In this document: positions 12,960 to 24,500 of the stretch, one piece after another | Position numbering within the stretch: position 1 is the stretch's first letter | How the letters are laid out: each line of letters begins with the position of its first letter | Assembly: GCA_001692895.1 (NCBI GenBank) | Contig: KV748177.1 | Span: 1,426,001-1,490,000, forward strand | Direction of reading: 5' to 3' | Length of the DNA: 64,000 nt | Origin: Cenococcum geophilum 1.58 | Taxonomy: Eukaryota; Ascomycota; Dothideomycetes; Gloniales; Gloniaceae | The notes under the pieces: model-generated | The model's input: the letters and a program-made list of their open reading frames with translations, nothing else | What the model was told of the DNA's origin: nothing | Database searches by the model: none | Translations under genes and position numbers: made by a program

Positions 12960-13666
12960 AAGAAAAGATTATTAAAAAATGAGTTACCTAAGGGGGACCT
13001 AGGAAGAGTGACTGCCGAACTACTTAGAGTTGTTCCCTTTACTACAGAAGGAAAGTTAGTTCTCTTATTACCTAATTCCTAAAGACCTTATTCTATAAGT
13101 TTCTACTCCTTAAAATAAACCTTTTTATAAACCTTCTTAAGGCAAAGTAAGTAAGTAGATGCCGTAATGCGAGTATCTAAAGCCTTCTATTCTATATTAT
13201 GAGAACGTTCTAACTTAGCAAGGGCCTAAAACAGTTTACTATCTAGCCGCGCAGCAGCAGATTAAATATAAGACCCTAAAACAAATTAATTAGGGAACTA
13301 GATAACTATTAAGAGTAATAGGTCGCGTATATTTAGTATTAGAGGTAGAGCAAACGTTATAGGACGAATAAATATTCGCTTTAGTACACTCTAAATAAGA
13401 GGACGGTTATTGCGAAAAAGGATTCGCCAACGCAATATAAACTAACCCCTCTTTCGCACAACGAGAACACAGAGATGGTATAATCTCACTAAAAGATAAT
13501 ATTGCAGTAATAGTACGAGCACGACGTTAGGCGTATAAAGAAGAAATTACTTTAGGTATTATAAGTAACAATATTAACCAAATTAATTAGACAGATATTA
13601 TACCTCTAGTAAATAACTTAAAGATATTTTAAATCTTTAAGGACAAAGATAAAGAAAAGGGAGATA
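12960..13666 (+). pseudogene. Possible extra 3' reading frame of G1
   Basis: After the chromodomain-like region one frame can be read for about 230 codons, interrupted only by TAG and TAA codons that fit former Trp or Gln, and it ends just before the 3' LTR. It has ordinary-looking composition (for example YYLAAQQQIKYKTLKQIN near 13233-13290) but no motif I recognise. TGA is rare throughout RIP-mutated DNA, so lack of TGA is not evidence of coding. It may simply be a long 3' untranslated region. Confidence 0.3.
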
Positions 13667-13667
13667 G

Positions 13668-14093
13668 TATTACGGACGCTTTAAGTACAATATTATAACT
13701 ACTAGGAGAAGAGTCGGAAGAAGCTAGTTAGTTAATCTAAGCACGGTCCAGGATGGAACCGGTAAAGCTATATAACGAGGAATAGTAACTAAGGTTATAT
13801 AATATACTACGTATTAAATAAGAGGAATAAGAGGAACTTACGTACCTTATATATAAGGCGTATATTACGTATAAGAAGGATTTTATAGGAGTACAGTTAT
13901 ATATTTAAGGACCCTTAGTCCCTACCTAGATAGTTCCTTCCTTATAGTAATTCTTAGAATATAATTAGAGCTAATCTATTAGGCAACCACTCCACCAGTT
14001 ATTATTACATTGTTAACTACTATCTTTGCATTTCCTATACACCTAGCCTATTGACAGAACCTATCGTAGTTCTTACTACAAGGTTCCGTTATA
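13668..14093 (+). repeat. 3' LTR of G1
   Basis: 426 bases, same length as the 5' copy; the start TG has become TA. Followed by TACCT. More heavily RIP-mutated than the 5' LTR. Confidence 0.92.
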
Positions 14094-14098
14094 TACCT

Positions 14099-14466
14099 CT
14101 AGTAACTCGTCTAGCTTCTCCCTTAAAAATCTCACGATAACCTAAATAGAAACTCTATGGATACCTTATAAAAAGCTGTTATACTAAAGTAAGAAGGTCC
14201 CTTTAATAGTAAGAAATTATAATAATATAAACCTCTAGGTAAGACAGTTAAATAAGCCCTAATACCTAAATGCGCTAGGAGCTTAAAGACTCTTATATAC
14301 CTATAGTTACCGCTAAAGAAAATATAGATACCCTTTATAATAGTTATAACGCTACTAAAAAGTAACTAGAACCCCTTTAGCCCTCCTTAGGCTAATTAGA
14401 AGATTAAGCGCTAAAGGCAACTTTAAAATCTTCCCCTAAGCTAGAAATACTAGAGTAATATACTAA
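14099..14466. other. Unassigned decayed sequence between G1 and P
   Basis: About 370 bases of RIP-mutated DNA that continue the sequence broken by G1 on the left and by P on the right (resuming at 30340). A Lys/Leu/Ser-rich reading near 14270-14460 could be part of a former coding region, but no family is recognisable. Confidence 0.35.
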
Positions 14467-14819
14467 TACAGTCAAAACTCTTTAGTACGATATCTGGTTG
14501 CAATGATATACTCTATATTGCGATCTACAAGCCTTAATTAATTATTTTTTCGGTATATTTTACGATAATCTAACTTTTTACAATATTATTAAGTTCTCTA
14601 CACTAAAATCGGTATAGCCAGTATTTTATTAAATAGATTTAGGCTTTCCTTACCGCTAGATTAGTTATTAAAATCCATCCCATAATAATTAAATTTTATT
14701 AAAACCACCTTTAGAGCTTACTCTCTATACTTAATTCTACCTTATTTAATATAGTAAGATATTAAAATCCTAATAGACGTCGCCGTTACGGTATTTCCAA
14801 CTATAAGCGCCAAAAAATC

Positions 14820-15105
14820 TATACCTACCGCCTTAAACAACTATACCTTATGCAAAAATAACTTGCGATATAGGCTATCGATACCTTCCGCTATAAGTCT
14901 AATTAATTCTTAATATCTAAAATACTTAGCAATAAGTACAACTACCTTAATTTAGTTAAAATTTGTTGTGGGCAAAATGCACGCAAGTAGAAAAGAGACG
15001 CTAAGCAACCTCTCTTAGAGGAGGCTCTCTTTAAGTGGCACCAACGCCTATAGATCTCTCGCATTCCTATTACGGGCGACCTTATTCACACTACCATATC
15101 CTAAT
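14820..15105 (+). pseudogene. P transposase, 5' portion
   Basis: Stop-tolerant reading gives a helix-turn-helix start followed by a QPLLEEALFKWHQRL segment and an IPITGDLI segment (about 14995-15075), characteristic of the CENP-B-type DNA-binding half of pogo/Fot1 transposases. The frame is interrupted at the CTAAT duplication of Gypsy A and resumes at 28923. The exact start codon is not clear; it lies near 14780-14850. Confidence 0.75.
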
Positions 15106-15317
15106 TGTTAGCGACTCAGTCAATCGAGGCATGGGCACGGCAAAAGGGACGCGCAAGCCTGTACGATTGGATTGTCTATAAACGAGAATCTAAAGCTAAA
15201 GAAAGGAAAGGAGAAGGAGAGCAGCGTCAGTCGAAGAAGGGTTCTTTTATGCAGTCCTCTAGTTACGTAACCGCAAAGTTCTGCTAAGTTCTGCCAAGTT
15301 CTGCCAATGCCGTAACA
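15106..15317 (-). repeat. 3' LTR of A
   Basis: 212 bases, TGTTAGCGAC to CGTAACA on the plus strand. It contains three tandem copies of an AAGTTCTGCY unit at about 15276-15305. The open frame 15105-15287 on the plus strand is only a chance frame within this LTR. Confidence 0.92.
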
Positions 15318-15329
15318 TTACCCCCCCCT

Positions 15330-18300
15330 CTAAAAAAGCCTGCCCTTAGGCTTTGTCGCTAAAAGTCTTAGCAAGAGAATCTAACTAATTAGACAACTTT
15401 AACTGCCGGTTAAAGTTCCTAGATATTTTAAGACCTTATATAACTAAGAAATTTCTAGGGCGTTTTTGTCCTTATGTTCTTCTAGTAGCTTATTATCTTT
15501 ATTATACTAGCATTCTATCCACTTATCTAGGTACTTTAGCGGTCTAGGTTTTATTGGGGTAATAGCTATAAAACTTTTAAAGCTTATAGGGACTACCTAT
15601 AAAGTTCTATATAGGGTACTAAGTAGGGTCTAGGTTATATCCTTTCCAACTAATATAATACTTTAACGTTCCCTTTATAAGTTTATAGGCTAGTATTTCT
15701 TTAATTTCCTATTTATTATCGCCATTAACTTAAATTAGTAGGGGAGGTTTATTCTTTTATCNAGGNANTAGGTTATTTATAGCTTTNNNTAGCTTATCNN
15801 GTAAGAAAATAGGGTNAACTTTAATTAAGTTTAGGAGCTTAACCTTATATAAGTTGCCTACTTTATTAAAAATCTTATACGGCCTTGCTATCTTATAGTC
15901 TAGCTTACGGCTAGGCTATTCTATTTTTTAGTTCTTTATTATAACCTAGACCATATTACCTACTATAAAGTTAGGCTCGCGCCTATACTTATTTGCCTAT
16001 TATTCCATTAATTTTTAGGCCTTTTTTAGGTTTATATAGGCTACTTTTTAGGCTTCTTTTAAGCGCTTAGCGTACTACTAGGCTTCCTTATAAGATAGTT
16101 TTTTATGTATAATCTAGGGCCCTTCTAGTCTTTCCTAGTTAAAGCTTATATAGGGTAGGTAACCTATTTCTAGTTAAATAGGGGCAAATCCGGTAGAGTT
16201 ATAGGGTAGGGTTGCTTAGGCGTAGTCTATTAAGGGTAATAATTTAGCCTAGTTATCCTAAAAATAGTTAATAAAAGGCTAGAGTCTTTAGTTTAAGTAT
16301 TAATTTATAATCTCCGTTTAACTATCTGTCTAAGGGTAATATACCATAGAAAGCTTTAGCTTAATGCCTAGAATTTAGGTAAACTTATTCTAAAAGGCTA
16401 ATATAAACTACAGCCCATAATCGGATATAATAGTATTTAATAGTCCATAAATTTGGTAGACGTAGTAGATATATAGTTAGGCCGCCTTTTTAGCATTAAT
16501 ATTTTTATAATAGGGAATTAAAAACGGGCGCTTACTAAAGCGGTTAACTAGGATTATAACTATATTATATTTGTTATGGTCTAGAGGTAGCTTATAAAAG
16601 TCTATAGAGATATATTACTAGGGGCGGTCGGGTATTAGAAGGGGTTTTAATAGTCTTAGGGTCTTATCTTATAGAATTATAGACCTATAGCAGTTATTGC
16701 AGTTCTATATATAGCGGTTAATATCTATAATTATTCTGGGCTAGTAGTAGCGGTTACTAATAATCCTATAGGTCTTATTTTTTTTAGGGTAGGCCGTAGA
16801 GACCTAGGTATATACTTTAGTAATAAGCCAAGTCTATAAGTTTTGTTCCTCTACTACTACTAGCTATTTACAGTACTTAAGCAGTCTACTTTTAAGGGAC
16901 TATAGGCTAGAAACGTTCTTTGCCTTTTTACGGTACTTCTATAAAGAAGGGGCTATACGGTTTACCTATAGTAGTTTATTAATAAGGTCTAGTTCTATAA
17001 AGTTAATAGGGTATATCTCGGTATTTAAAGAGTTTGTATTTAGTTCTGCCCGTATTTAGGGGTTAAGGTACTCTAGTTATAGTAGCGCCTAGGTCCGTAA
17101 TAAGATCTTTATAGCTATCTAGTTATTTATATCCTATTTACGCCTTATAAGAGCGTCTGCACGGTTAGTGGCACTGGGCCTATATATAATTAGGAAGTTA
17201 AACTAAGATAGGGTGTCCGCCTAGCGCGCCTATTAGGCCGTAAGGGCCTTTATTGTTATAAAATATTCTAAGGCCTTATAATTAGAAACTACCTAAATAG
17301 ACTTAGGGGTGCCCTCTAGTTAGGCTTACCAGTGCTAAAAGCTAAAGATAATAGCCAGCATTTCTTTATTGTGAATTAGGTAGTTTAGCTTAGCATCTAT
17401 TATAGTCTTTAAATAGTAAGTAATAGGGTGCTATTCTCTGTCTATCTGCTTTTAGGAGTAAACGCCAGCTATAACGCTATCTAAGGCATTGGTTTCTAGC
17501 ATTAAGGGCCGTTCTAGGTTAAAGTAGGCGAGTAGGGGAGCAGAGACCAGTTGTTTCTTAAGCTTATTAAAGGCCTACCTATATACGGTATTAAAGTAAA
17601 AGGGCCGGTCCTTATAGGTAAGTAGGCTTAATAGCTAGGTAATTCTGCTATAGTTCTTAATAAAGCGTTAGTAGAAGTTATAGAACCCTAAAAATAACTA
17701 TATCCCCTTTATAGTCCTTAGGGGTACCTATTAGTTAATTACAGCCGTCTTTTTTAGGTCTACCTTAATTCCGCTTATACTAATAATAAACCCTAGGTAC
17801 TTTATACGCTTAACACTAAATTTTAACTTCTTAATATTAGCTTAGAGGCTAGCTTCCTAAAGCCGTTATAGGACTTTATAAATATGCTCTTTATATTCTA
17901 GTTTATTTTTAGAGTAGATTATAATATTATCTAGGTATGCTATATAGAAGTCGTTAAGGTAGTTAAATAGTATATTATTTATATATTGTTAGTATATAGC
18001 CAGTCCATTAGTTAGTCTAAAAGGTAGTACTTTATATTTATACGTTTTGTAACGGGTCTAAAATATAGTAAGGTTTTCTAATTTAGGGTCTATTCTAATT
18101 TGGTAAAAAGCCTAGCGGATATTAAGCTTTATAAAGATCTTAGCTCTACTTATTTGGGCTAAAGTCTTATTAAGTAAAGGTAGTAGGTAGCGGTCTTTAA
18201 AGGTTAAATTATTAAGCTTATAGTAGTTAATATAGAAACAAAGCCCTCTATTTAGTTTTTTAGTAAAGAAAATAGGTAAGTTAAAAGGGGCTTAACTAGG

Positions 18301-18650
18301 CTTAATAAAGCCCTTATCTAGGTTATTAATAAGATACTACTTTATAGCCTATAATTCGGCAGTAGATTATTATTAGAGGGGGCTATAGCTAAGGGTAACT
18401 ACCTTATCTGGCTTAATTTTAATCTTATAGTTATACAGTTAGTAAGGCGGAAGTATATTAGATACTGTTTTAGAGAAGGTATTTTTAAATTTCTGGTATT
18501 AATAGGGCAGTTTCTATTCTACTAGCTCCTTATCTATAAGTTTACCTTTCTCTTTAATTATTTAATTAATTTTATATAAGCTAGTTATAAAGGTAACGGT
18601 ATTAGGCTAAACTAGGTTTTAGTAGAATCCTATAACGCTAATGCAGTAGA
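15330..18650 (-). pseudogene. A pol remnant, RT to chromodomain
   Basis: Read on the minus strand from 18650 leftwards. RT begins near 18430 (KPDKVV..SYSPL) and includes KDRYLLPLLN and a catalytic box YLDNIIIYS at about 17915-17940, with the second Asp changed to Asn. RNase H lies at about 17500-17200 (PLMLETNALDS, then NKEMLAII). Integrase lies at about 16880-16200: a zinc-binding part, QQYISIDFYKLP, SDYGLQF and YYPQTDSQTE motifs. A chromodomain-like tail (KPRPLKYLDKWIEC) sits near 15530. The reading continues past Copia B into the protease/gag part at 26522. Inactive because of many TAA and TAG codons. Confidence 0.85.
15381..15420 (-). repeat. Conserved 3' hairpin motif, copy in A
   Basis: A 9-base inverted repeat AACTTTAAC / GTTAAAGTT around TGCCG, preceded by CTAACTAATTAGAC. 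The same block sits between pol and the polypurine tract in H (33671-33710), E (45559-45598) and F (56263-56303). Confidence 0.75.
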
Positions 18651-18655
18651 TATTA

Positions 18656-18896
18656 TATAAGCTTTGCAGTGTAGAAGAATTGCAAGAACGACTTAATTGT
18701 AAATCTATGGAAATCAAGTGATATAAATATATAAGGAAGGTGTTGGTAATAAGTCAAAAGGGGAGACTACTTTGTAACTAAAACAGCGTAATACGTAAGT
18801 GATACGTAGTCAATACGCAGTCAATACGCAGGTGATACGTAGTCGATACGCAGGTAATACGCAGGCGTTTTAGCATAGTACCGGTAGTCGGTTACA
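18656..18896 (-). repeat. 3' LTR of B
   Basis: 241 bases, TATAAGCTTTG (originally TG) to GGTTACA. It carries a tandem run of a 10-base unit, TACGCAGTCA/TACGCAGGTG-like, at about 18790-18865. Confidence 0.92.
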
Positions 18897-18899
18897 CAC

Positions 18900-21800
18900 C
18901 CCCCTAGATTTAACGGTGCAGTTAAAGCTGTAGAAAAATAAAGGTCAAAACTATACCAAAATAGGAAATTTAGATACAATTTAGGAGTAGTAAAAGAATG
19001 GGGTAACCGTAACGGATATTGCGAATCAATTAATCTGATGTTAAATGTCTACCAAATTTAACTGCTGTATCTATGCTTCGTGCTTTTAATAAGGTAAGAT
19101 TTTGGTAAGGCCGTCAGCAGGCATTTTGTCTGTAGGAACCTATTATACGTTAATCTTTTTATCTTAGACTTCCTGTCTCAGCTAGTGCTAATAGACGTTA
19201 ATATATCGAAGCTTGGTATCGAGTTTTAGTATATCCTATCTTAGTAGGCGTACGGTCTACATATTGTCGCATAGTAGGGTAAATTCACGTTCTAAATTAA
19301 AGCCGACTGCCTTAAAGAATCATTGCTACCAGATAATCTTAACAGCAGCAGTAGACAGGGAGAGAAGTTCTGCTTTAGTAGTTGAATGAGTTACTAATTG
19401 CTATAGGGTCGCCTTCCAATCAATTAGCCCTCCGAATAGCATAAATAGGTATCCTTAAGAGCTCCGTCTAGTCTCTTTATGGTCCGTAAATACTACGTCG
19501 GATACTCTATAAAAGGTAATGTCTTCTTCTTTAGGGTTTTTAAAGTAGACGTGTGCTCCAAATACTTCGCTAGAGTATTTAATAGCTATCGATTTTGTTC
19601 TAAGGCAGTAGGCAATAGCTTAGTTTGCCGCATTAAGGTGCTTTTAATTTGGATTAGTAAGGAATTCGGCCAGCTTAGAATGCGTCTTAGTAATATCAGG
19701 TCTTTTAAATACGGTAAGGTATATAAGCGACCCTACTCATTACTAGTAGGCTAGTGTCCTTTAAGGGTTCGTCTGCTAGTTGGACGGAATTAGTTCTTCG
19801 GCAGGAAGTAGTAACTTAGGAAATCTACTTAGTTAAATATTGAATTAATTGGCTATCTTTTTAATATAGGAATCTTGGCAAAGCCAGAGCTTTTAACTTA
19901 GTCGATCTCGTTCAATTTAAATTCCTAAAAACCACTATAGGTCTCCTAGTACACGGATCTCGTATTAGTGTAGTAGTTTAGCTTCAAATTCTTTAAGTCT
20001 TTAAAGGTCCTTTTTGGCAAATAGAACGGCAATATCGTCTACGTAGAAGAAGATAATAAGTCGTCTATTAGTGTATAGGCAGTTAGTACCTAAGATAGGC
20101 TTTAATCCGAATTTGGCTAGTATACTAGTAAGCTCTTTATACCACAGTAGCGGTGATATTTTTAATCTATATAGCGCTATAAGTAGCTTTAGGATATATC
20201 CATCTTGACCAAATCCTTCTAGGTAGTAGTAGTAGACTAGTTTACTAAGCTTGGCGTTTATAAATGCGTTTACAGCGTTATACTATTAAATTTCCAAATT
20301 AAATGCGGCTGCTATAGCCATAAGAGTACGGAATATTTAAGTAGCTAGGTTACTATATAGGTCTCTTCTTCGGTAATCTACAAGTCTCCGCGGATGTATA
20401 GTCTAGCTTTAAGCTTTTAAAGGTAACCGTCGCTGTCGAGCTTATATTTAAAGACCCATTTTAGTAAAAGGATCTGCTCGTTACTTGCTTCTGCTTTTAG
20501 TACAGTCTTAAATGTCCCTTAGCGCTTTAGATCGTTATATTCTTTTTCCATAACCTTTTAAAAGCCAGTAATTAAAGAATGCTTTCTTAGTTCTTTAAAG
20601 TTCTTTGGTTTAGGAGGAAGATTATTACGATATAGAGATAAGGATCTAGTTCGGTCGATATCCTTTACTAGTCCTATAGCAAATCCAGCGTAGTAACCAA
20701 ATAGGGTAGATATATTGGCTAGTAATGCTACATACGCTTAACGTCGAATTCTTTTTAATCCTTCTAGTAGGATAAGGTCGGTAGAAGGTTTGGCTGAGAC
20801 TTCGTTAGCTTATAGAGCTATATTAGTTACTCTATTAGATAGTTCTAGAGAGCTTAGTTAGGTAGAAATTATTTTAATTATATTTAGGATGTTGTCTTAA
20901 AGTCCTTATAGTAAGGTGTTCAATTCTAGCAGATCTAGAGATACCGTCCTACTTAGTATCGGTAACTGCTTAGTATCCTTTATAGGAGGCTCTGCCGAAT
21001 CATTCGATTTAGGTATAGTCGTTTAATCTACATTCGAGGTAAATCTTTAATTGACTATATATAGGGTAGATTCGTCCTTAGATTTGTTGTCAAGAGGCTC
21101 TAGTAAACTAATTGTCTGGATAGTGTCTTCTAATGCTTCCCTTAGCAGGTAGTCAATGTCTTGACCCTTAGGGTCATAGAACGAGGTCTTGTTAAATGTG
21201 ACGTCTCTAGTTTAAATGACTTTGTAAAGACTTAAAATCCAGATTCGATAGATATTGGTTAAATTATAGCCGACTAGGTATCCAATCGTTGCACGAGGAC
21301 CTAGCTTATCTCCCTTTTTAACTCGTTTATCAAGCGTATAGGTCTTATAACCGTATATATGCATATGGGTAAGTAATAGCGGCTTGCCGTAGGCGATTTT
21401 ATACAGAGTTTTCCATCCTAGTTACTCATTTGGGGTTCGATTGAGTGCGTATCCTGCGGTAAGGAACGCCTCTGGTCCTAAAAACGGGGGTAAGGATGCT
21501 TCTAGCTGCATAGCCCTTAATCGATCTATAAGGGTTCGTCCAGATTGTTCAGCTCCGCCATTTTGTTCTTCTATATACGGGGCTCGGCATTTAAAAGTAA
21601 TGCCTTTATCTACGCACCATGTCTGCAAGGTGTCTCCTATCTATCCAAAAGCTCGTTTATTATCGCTCCAGAAGAAGACAACGTCTTAGTGGAATTGTAA
21701 TTTAATCAATTAATGTGTTTTATAAATAGTAGGTAGGACAGTAGCTTTGTTCTTATTCTTAGATATAAAGATAAAATTAAATTTGGAATACGTGTAATAG

Positions 21801-22379
21801 AAATATATAATGTATCTATCGCTGTTATAGCCTGGTTCTCCGAGGCTAATAATATTAAATGCGAGCCGTTTAAATAGTTGAGTGGCTGGAAATTCGTGTT
21901 CTCGTCTTTAAGAGATCTGCTATATATGCTTTACTATTAAGCAAGTTTCGCATTCGATTTTAAGCGGTGCTTATTTAGTAGTTAATTCGGTTAGCTCTGC
22001 GCCATTAATATACTTAGGAAGCTGCTTAATAGCATTAGGTCCTGCATGGCCAAGTATTTTGTGCTATTTTATAGCTATAGCTCCAATTGGTTTACGGGCT
22101 ATACGGCTAGGCTAGTACCTCTTAGAGGTTAAAAATATTAATTAAGTTAAATCTAGGGAATTTAAAGGCGTAGGCTCTTTATGCATTAGTGCCTAATAGC
22201 CCCCTAGTCGTTTTATATAGTATACTATTTTGCTAGTTGCTAGACGGTATAGTATATTTCGTCCTAAGTCGAAATAAATATCGTTATTAGTAGCTCTTAA
22301 TAGTGCTATAATATTTGTAAATATAGTAGGTACTAATGCTATATAGGATAGCTTCATTTTTAAGCTCCTAGTAGGTATA
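18900..22379 (-). pseudogene. B pol remnant (late protease, INT, RT, RNase H)
   Basis: Minus-strand reading from 22379 leftwards. The end of the protease region is followed by a GAG-pre-integrase block (LGHAGPNAIKQLP near 22050) and integrase with a clear C-terminal half at 21422-21628 (GITFKCRAPYIEEQNG, AEQSGRTLIDR). RT follows with the catalytic box FFYVDDIAVLF at about 20028-20058, in which both Asp are intact, unlike the other elements here. RNase H lies at about 19200-19700. The reading across the C insertion is restored when C and one TTAAC are removed. In-frame stops at 20700-21200 and elsewhere make it inactive. Confidence 0.87.
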
Positions 22380-22384
22380 TTAAC

Positions 22385-22599
22385 TGTCGGAATATATAGA
22401 CAGAGGTTATGTAGTTACGTGTTATCAACGTGTCGTCGTTATTATATCTTTGGTTAGTTATCCTTATAGTGACTAATTAACCCCCTACTTAGGCACCGTG
22501 ATTCTTATGATCCTTTACTTTTAATTAAATTAAAAATAATAATAATTATTATACTATCTACGAACCGTAGCTATGTAATATCACCTTGTGTAACCAATA
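22385..22599 (+). repeat. 5' LTR of C
   Basis: 215 bases, preceded by TTAAC. The terminal CA reads TA by RIP, and the CGT triplet run near 22431 is partly decayed compared with the right copy. Confidence 0.92.
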
Positions 22600-22705
22600 C
22601 TAATTAGTGGTTAACTTTATAGTTATACTATAGAACAGCTAGGTATTACTAAGAAGAGACAAGCCACTATACCAGTGCTACTTGTGCTAGAGGAAGCTGT
22701 CTTTT

Positions 22706-22875
22706 AAGGTTAGAACTGGTCCTAAACCTTAAATAGAACTTTTTTACAAATCTAAGGATTTAAAGGCTAGAACTGGTCCTAAGCCTTTCTAAGATTATAA
22801 ATTCTTATGTCTATTACGTAGAACAATACGCTTTATAAGTCTTCGCGATTTAAGGCTAGAACTAGTCCTAAGCCC
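22706..22875 (+). repeat. Three inverted motifs in the leader of C
   Basis: Three copies of an imperfect palindrome with core TAGAACTRGTCCTAA lie at 22706-22730, 22762-22788 and 22852-22875. The outer arms pair in each copy but differ between copies: AAGGTT with AACCTT in the first, AAGGCT with AGCCTT in the second. The paired change suggests the stem was kept. Confidence 0.6.
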
Positions 22876-22883
22876 TATAATTG

Positions 22884-22976
22884 TAAATATACGTTATAAA
22901 CGCGTACTAAACAATAAATATATATTATAAACGCGTACTAAATGACAAATATATATTACGAACGCGTACTAAACAA
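22884..22976 (+). repeat. Three 31-base tandem repeats with ACGCGT
   Basis: Three adjoining units of 31 bases, each ending in AACGCGTACTAAA plus 3-4 bases. Each holds ACGCGT, which in yeasts is the binding site of the MBF cell-cycle factor; relevance here is untested. Confidence 0.7.
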
Positions 22977-23564
22977 CAATTCCTACAACTCTATAATCTC
23001 TATTACGACACCTAATAATATAGCCGTAAGCCGAAAATATGGCCACAGTTATATTAAATAACTAGAAAGACTCCTTACTATTAGGGGTAGCTATATACGC
23101 GAAACTCATTAACGAAAATTAGGACGAATTTACCATTAATATAATAACTTGTACCGCAAAATAAGTTAACAGCTTTCTCCTACACCGTATTCTATTTTAC
23201 TAAAGTAGATACTACGCCGATTTATAGCTGTAGGAATATTTTAGGGAGGATTTTATAGGATGGACTGCCGACACCTGGGCACTTGGCAATATTTATATTA
23301 TTTAGGATTTTTAAGACTTCCTATAGGAGAATGGAGTGTTTATACCTATAAACGGGGGTACTATTAGAGATAATATTTAGCAAGTCCTTAACGTAGAAGA
23401 AGAGCATAAATGGACTCTATAAGAGATTAAGCACTAAAAGAAGTTTAACTCTTAAGGGAATCCAAATAATAGATAGCTATAAGCAGCACTATAGACAACC
23501 TTAGGCTATTAAACACCTTAAGTTCCTCAGGCTGCCGTATTTTAACCCGTGCCTTAAGCTTTGT

Positions 23565-23815
23565 AACAAGCTCCGCATTAAGCTCCGCATTAAGCTCCGC
23601 AATAAGCTCCAAAGCAACCTCTGCAGCAACCTCCGCAAGAACCTCCGCAAGAACCTCCACAAGAACCTCCGCAAGAACCTCCGCAAGAACCTCCGAAGCA
23701 ACCTCCACCGCAAGAACCTCTGTAAGAACCTCCGCAAGAACCTCCGCAAGAACCTCCGCAGCAACCTCCGCAGTAATATCCGTAGCAATATCCGCAGTAA
23801 CCTCCGCAAAAGCCT
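23565..23815 (+). repeat. 12-base tandem array (CCTCCGCAAGAA)n in C
   Basis: About 20 copies of a 12-base unit; in the gag-like frame each reads Pro-Pro-Gln-Glu or Pro-Pro-Gln-Gln. Units at both ends are decayed. Confidence 0.85.
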
Positions 23816-24164
23816 TAACAACAAGCCAGATCTATAAATAATACCCCAACCTACTAGTAAGAAGGATGTGGCAGAGGATATAGATATGGCTACGGCTAAT
23901 ATAGAGGAGAATTCTGCGGTTCCTAAGGTAGCTATAGAGGTAGCTACTAGCGTAATTTAGACAGGAACTTCTTATGGATGGTACCATAAAGGATAGGTAA
24001 AGAGAATAATATAAGGGGGAGGCGGTTGGAACGGCATAGTTACAAAAGTAACCTATAAAAAGAAGAATTACTAGTATCTGCGGCAGCTACGAACTAGATA
24101 ACTATTATAACTAATATGCCTACAGAACCGACCCTACGCTAGCACCGTACTGCTATATACCATT

Positions 24165-24355
24165 AACCAACCAATAGCACTAATACGCCTGCAATCTACT
24201 AACTAAATAATCGTGCCGATACGCCTATAATCTACCAACCGAATGATTATACTAATACGCCTGCGATCTACCGACTGAATGATCGCGCCGATCCGCCTGC
24301 GATCTACTGACTAAATAATTATGCCTATATATCTACAATCTACCAACCGACTGAT
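24165..24355 (+). repeat. 36-base tandem array in C
   Basis: About five copies of a 36-base unit (consensus start ATACGCCTGCGATCTAC), which keeps the gag-like frame as a 12-residue repeat. Confidence 0.75.
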
Positions 24356-24500
24356 AGACAAGCTCTGTGCTTAACCACTATTACTACCGCCGCTAATACC
24401 GTACTACCACCTAAACAGACCTTTACTACTTCCACCTCCAGCTAAACTGATACCTTACTACCTTCCTGCAGCACTATAAGTATAAAGAAAGAACTGCTAG

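Larger units (their letters stand above)
6075..14093 (+). mobile_element. G1: complete Ty3/Gypsy LTR retrotransposon, RIP-inactivated
   Basis: Two 426-base LTRs (6075-6500 and 13668-14093) enclose a plus-strand gag and pol in the order gag, protease, reverse transcriptase, RNase H, integrase, chromodomain-like region, which defines Ty3/Gypsy. The target duplication TACCT is exact (6070-6074 and 14094-14098). The LTRs begin TGTTACGG and end TTACA, with ATA in the mutated 3' copy. Internal frames are broken by dozens of TAA and TAG codons at former Gln and Trp positions and no functional protein can be made. One N lies at 11274. About 0.7 kb between the chromodomain and the 3' LTR may hold an extra reading frame. 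Confidence 0.93.
22996..24480 (+). pseudogene. C gag-like remnant with Pro-Gln-Glu repeats
   Basis: One plus-strand frame can be followed through most of the element. The first part (about 23000-23430) looks like a capsid-type domain (EDFIGWTADTWALGN near 23247-23290). It is followed by about twenty 12-base repeats coding mostly PPQE (23565-23815), a Gly/Arg/Tyr-rich stretch (GRGYRYGYG near 23870-23900) and five 36-base repeats coding a 12-residue motif with TPAIY (about 24165-24355). The Gly/Arg-rich box could stand in for a zinc knuckle in RNA binding; that is inference. Stops at former Gln and Trp codons inactivate it. Long open frames on the opposite strand at 23445-23824 are only the complement of the repeat. 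Confidence 0.6.

Noticed and set aside
15105-15287. Plus-strand open frame with a Lys/Glu-rich end
   Set aside because: Falls entirely within the LTR of A, including its terminal bases; not a gene.
23445-23824. Minus-strand frames repeating Leu-Ala-Glu-Val or Arg-Arg-Phe-Leu
   Set aside because: They are the complement of the 12-base array in C; the plus-strand gag-like reading explains the repeat better.
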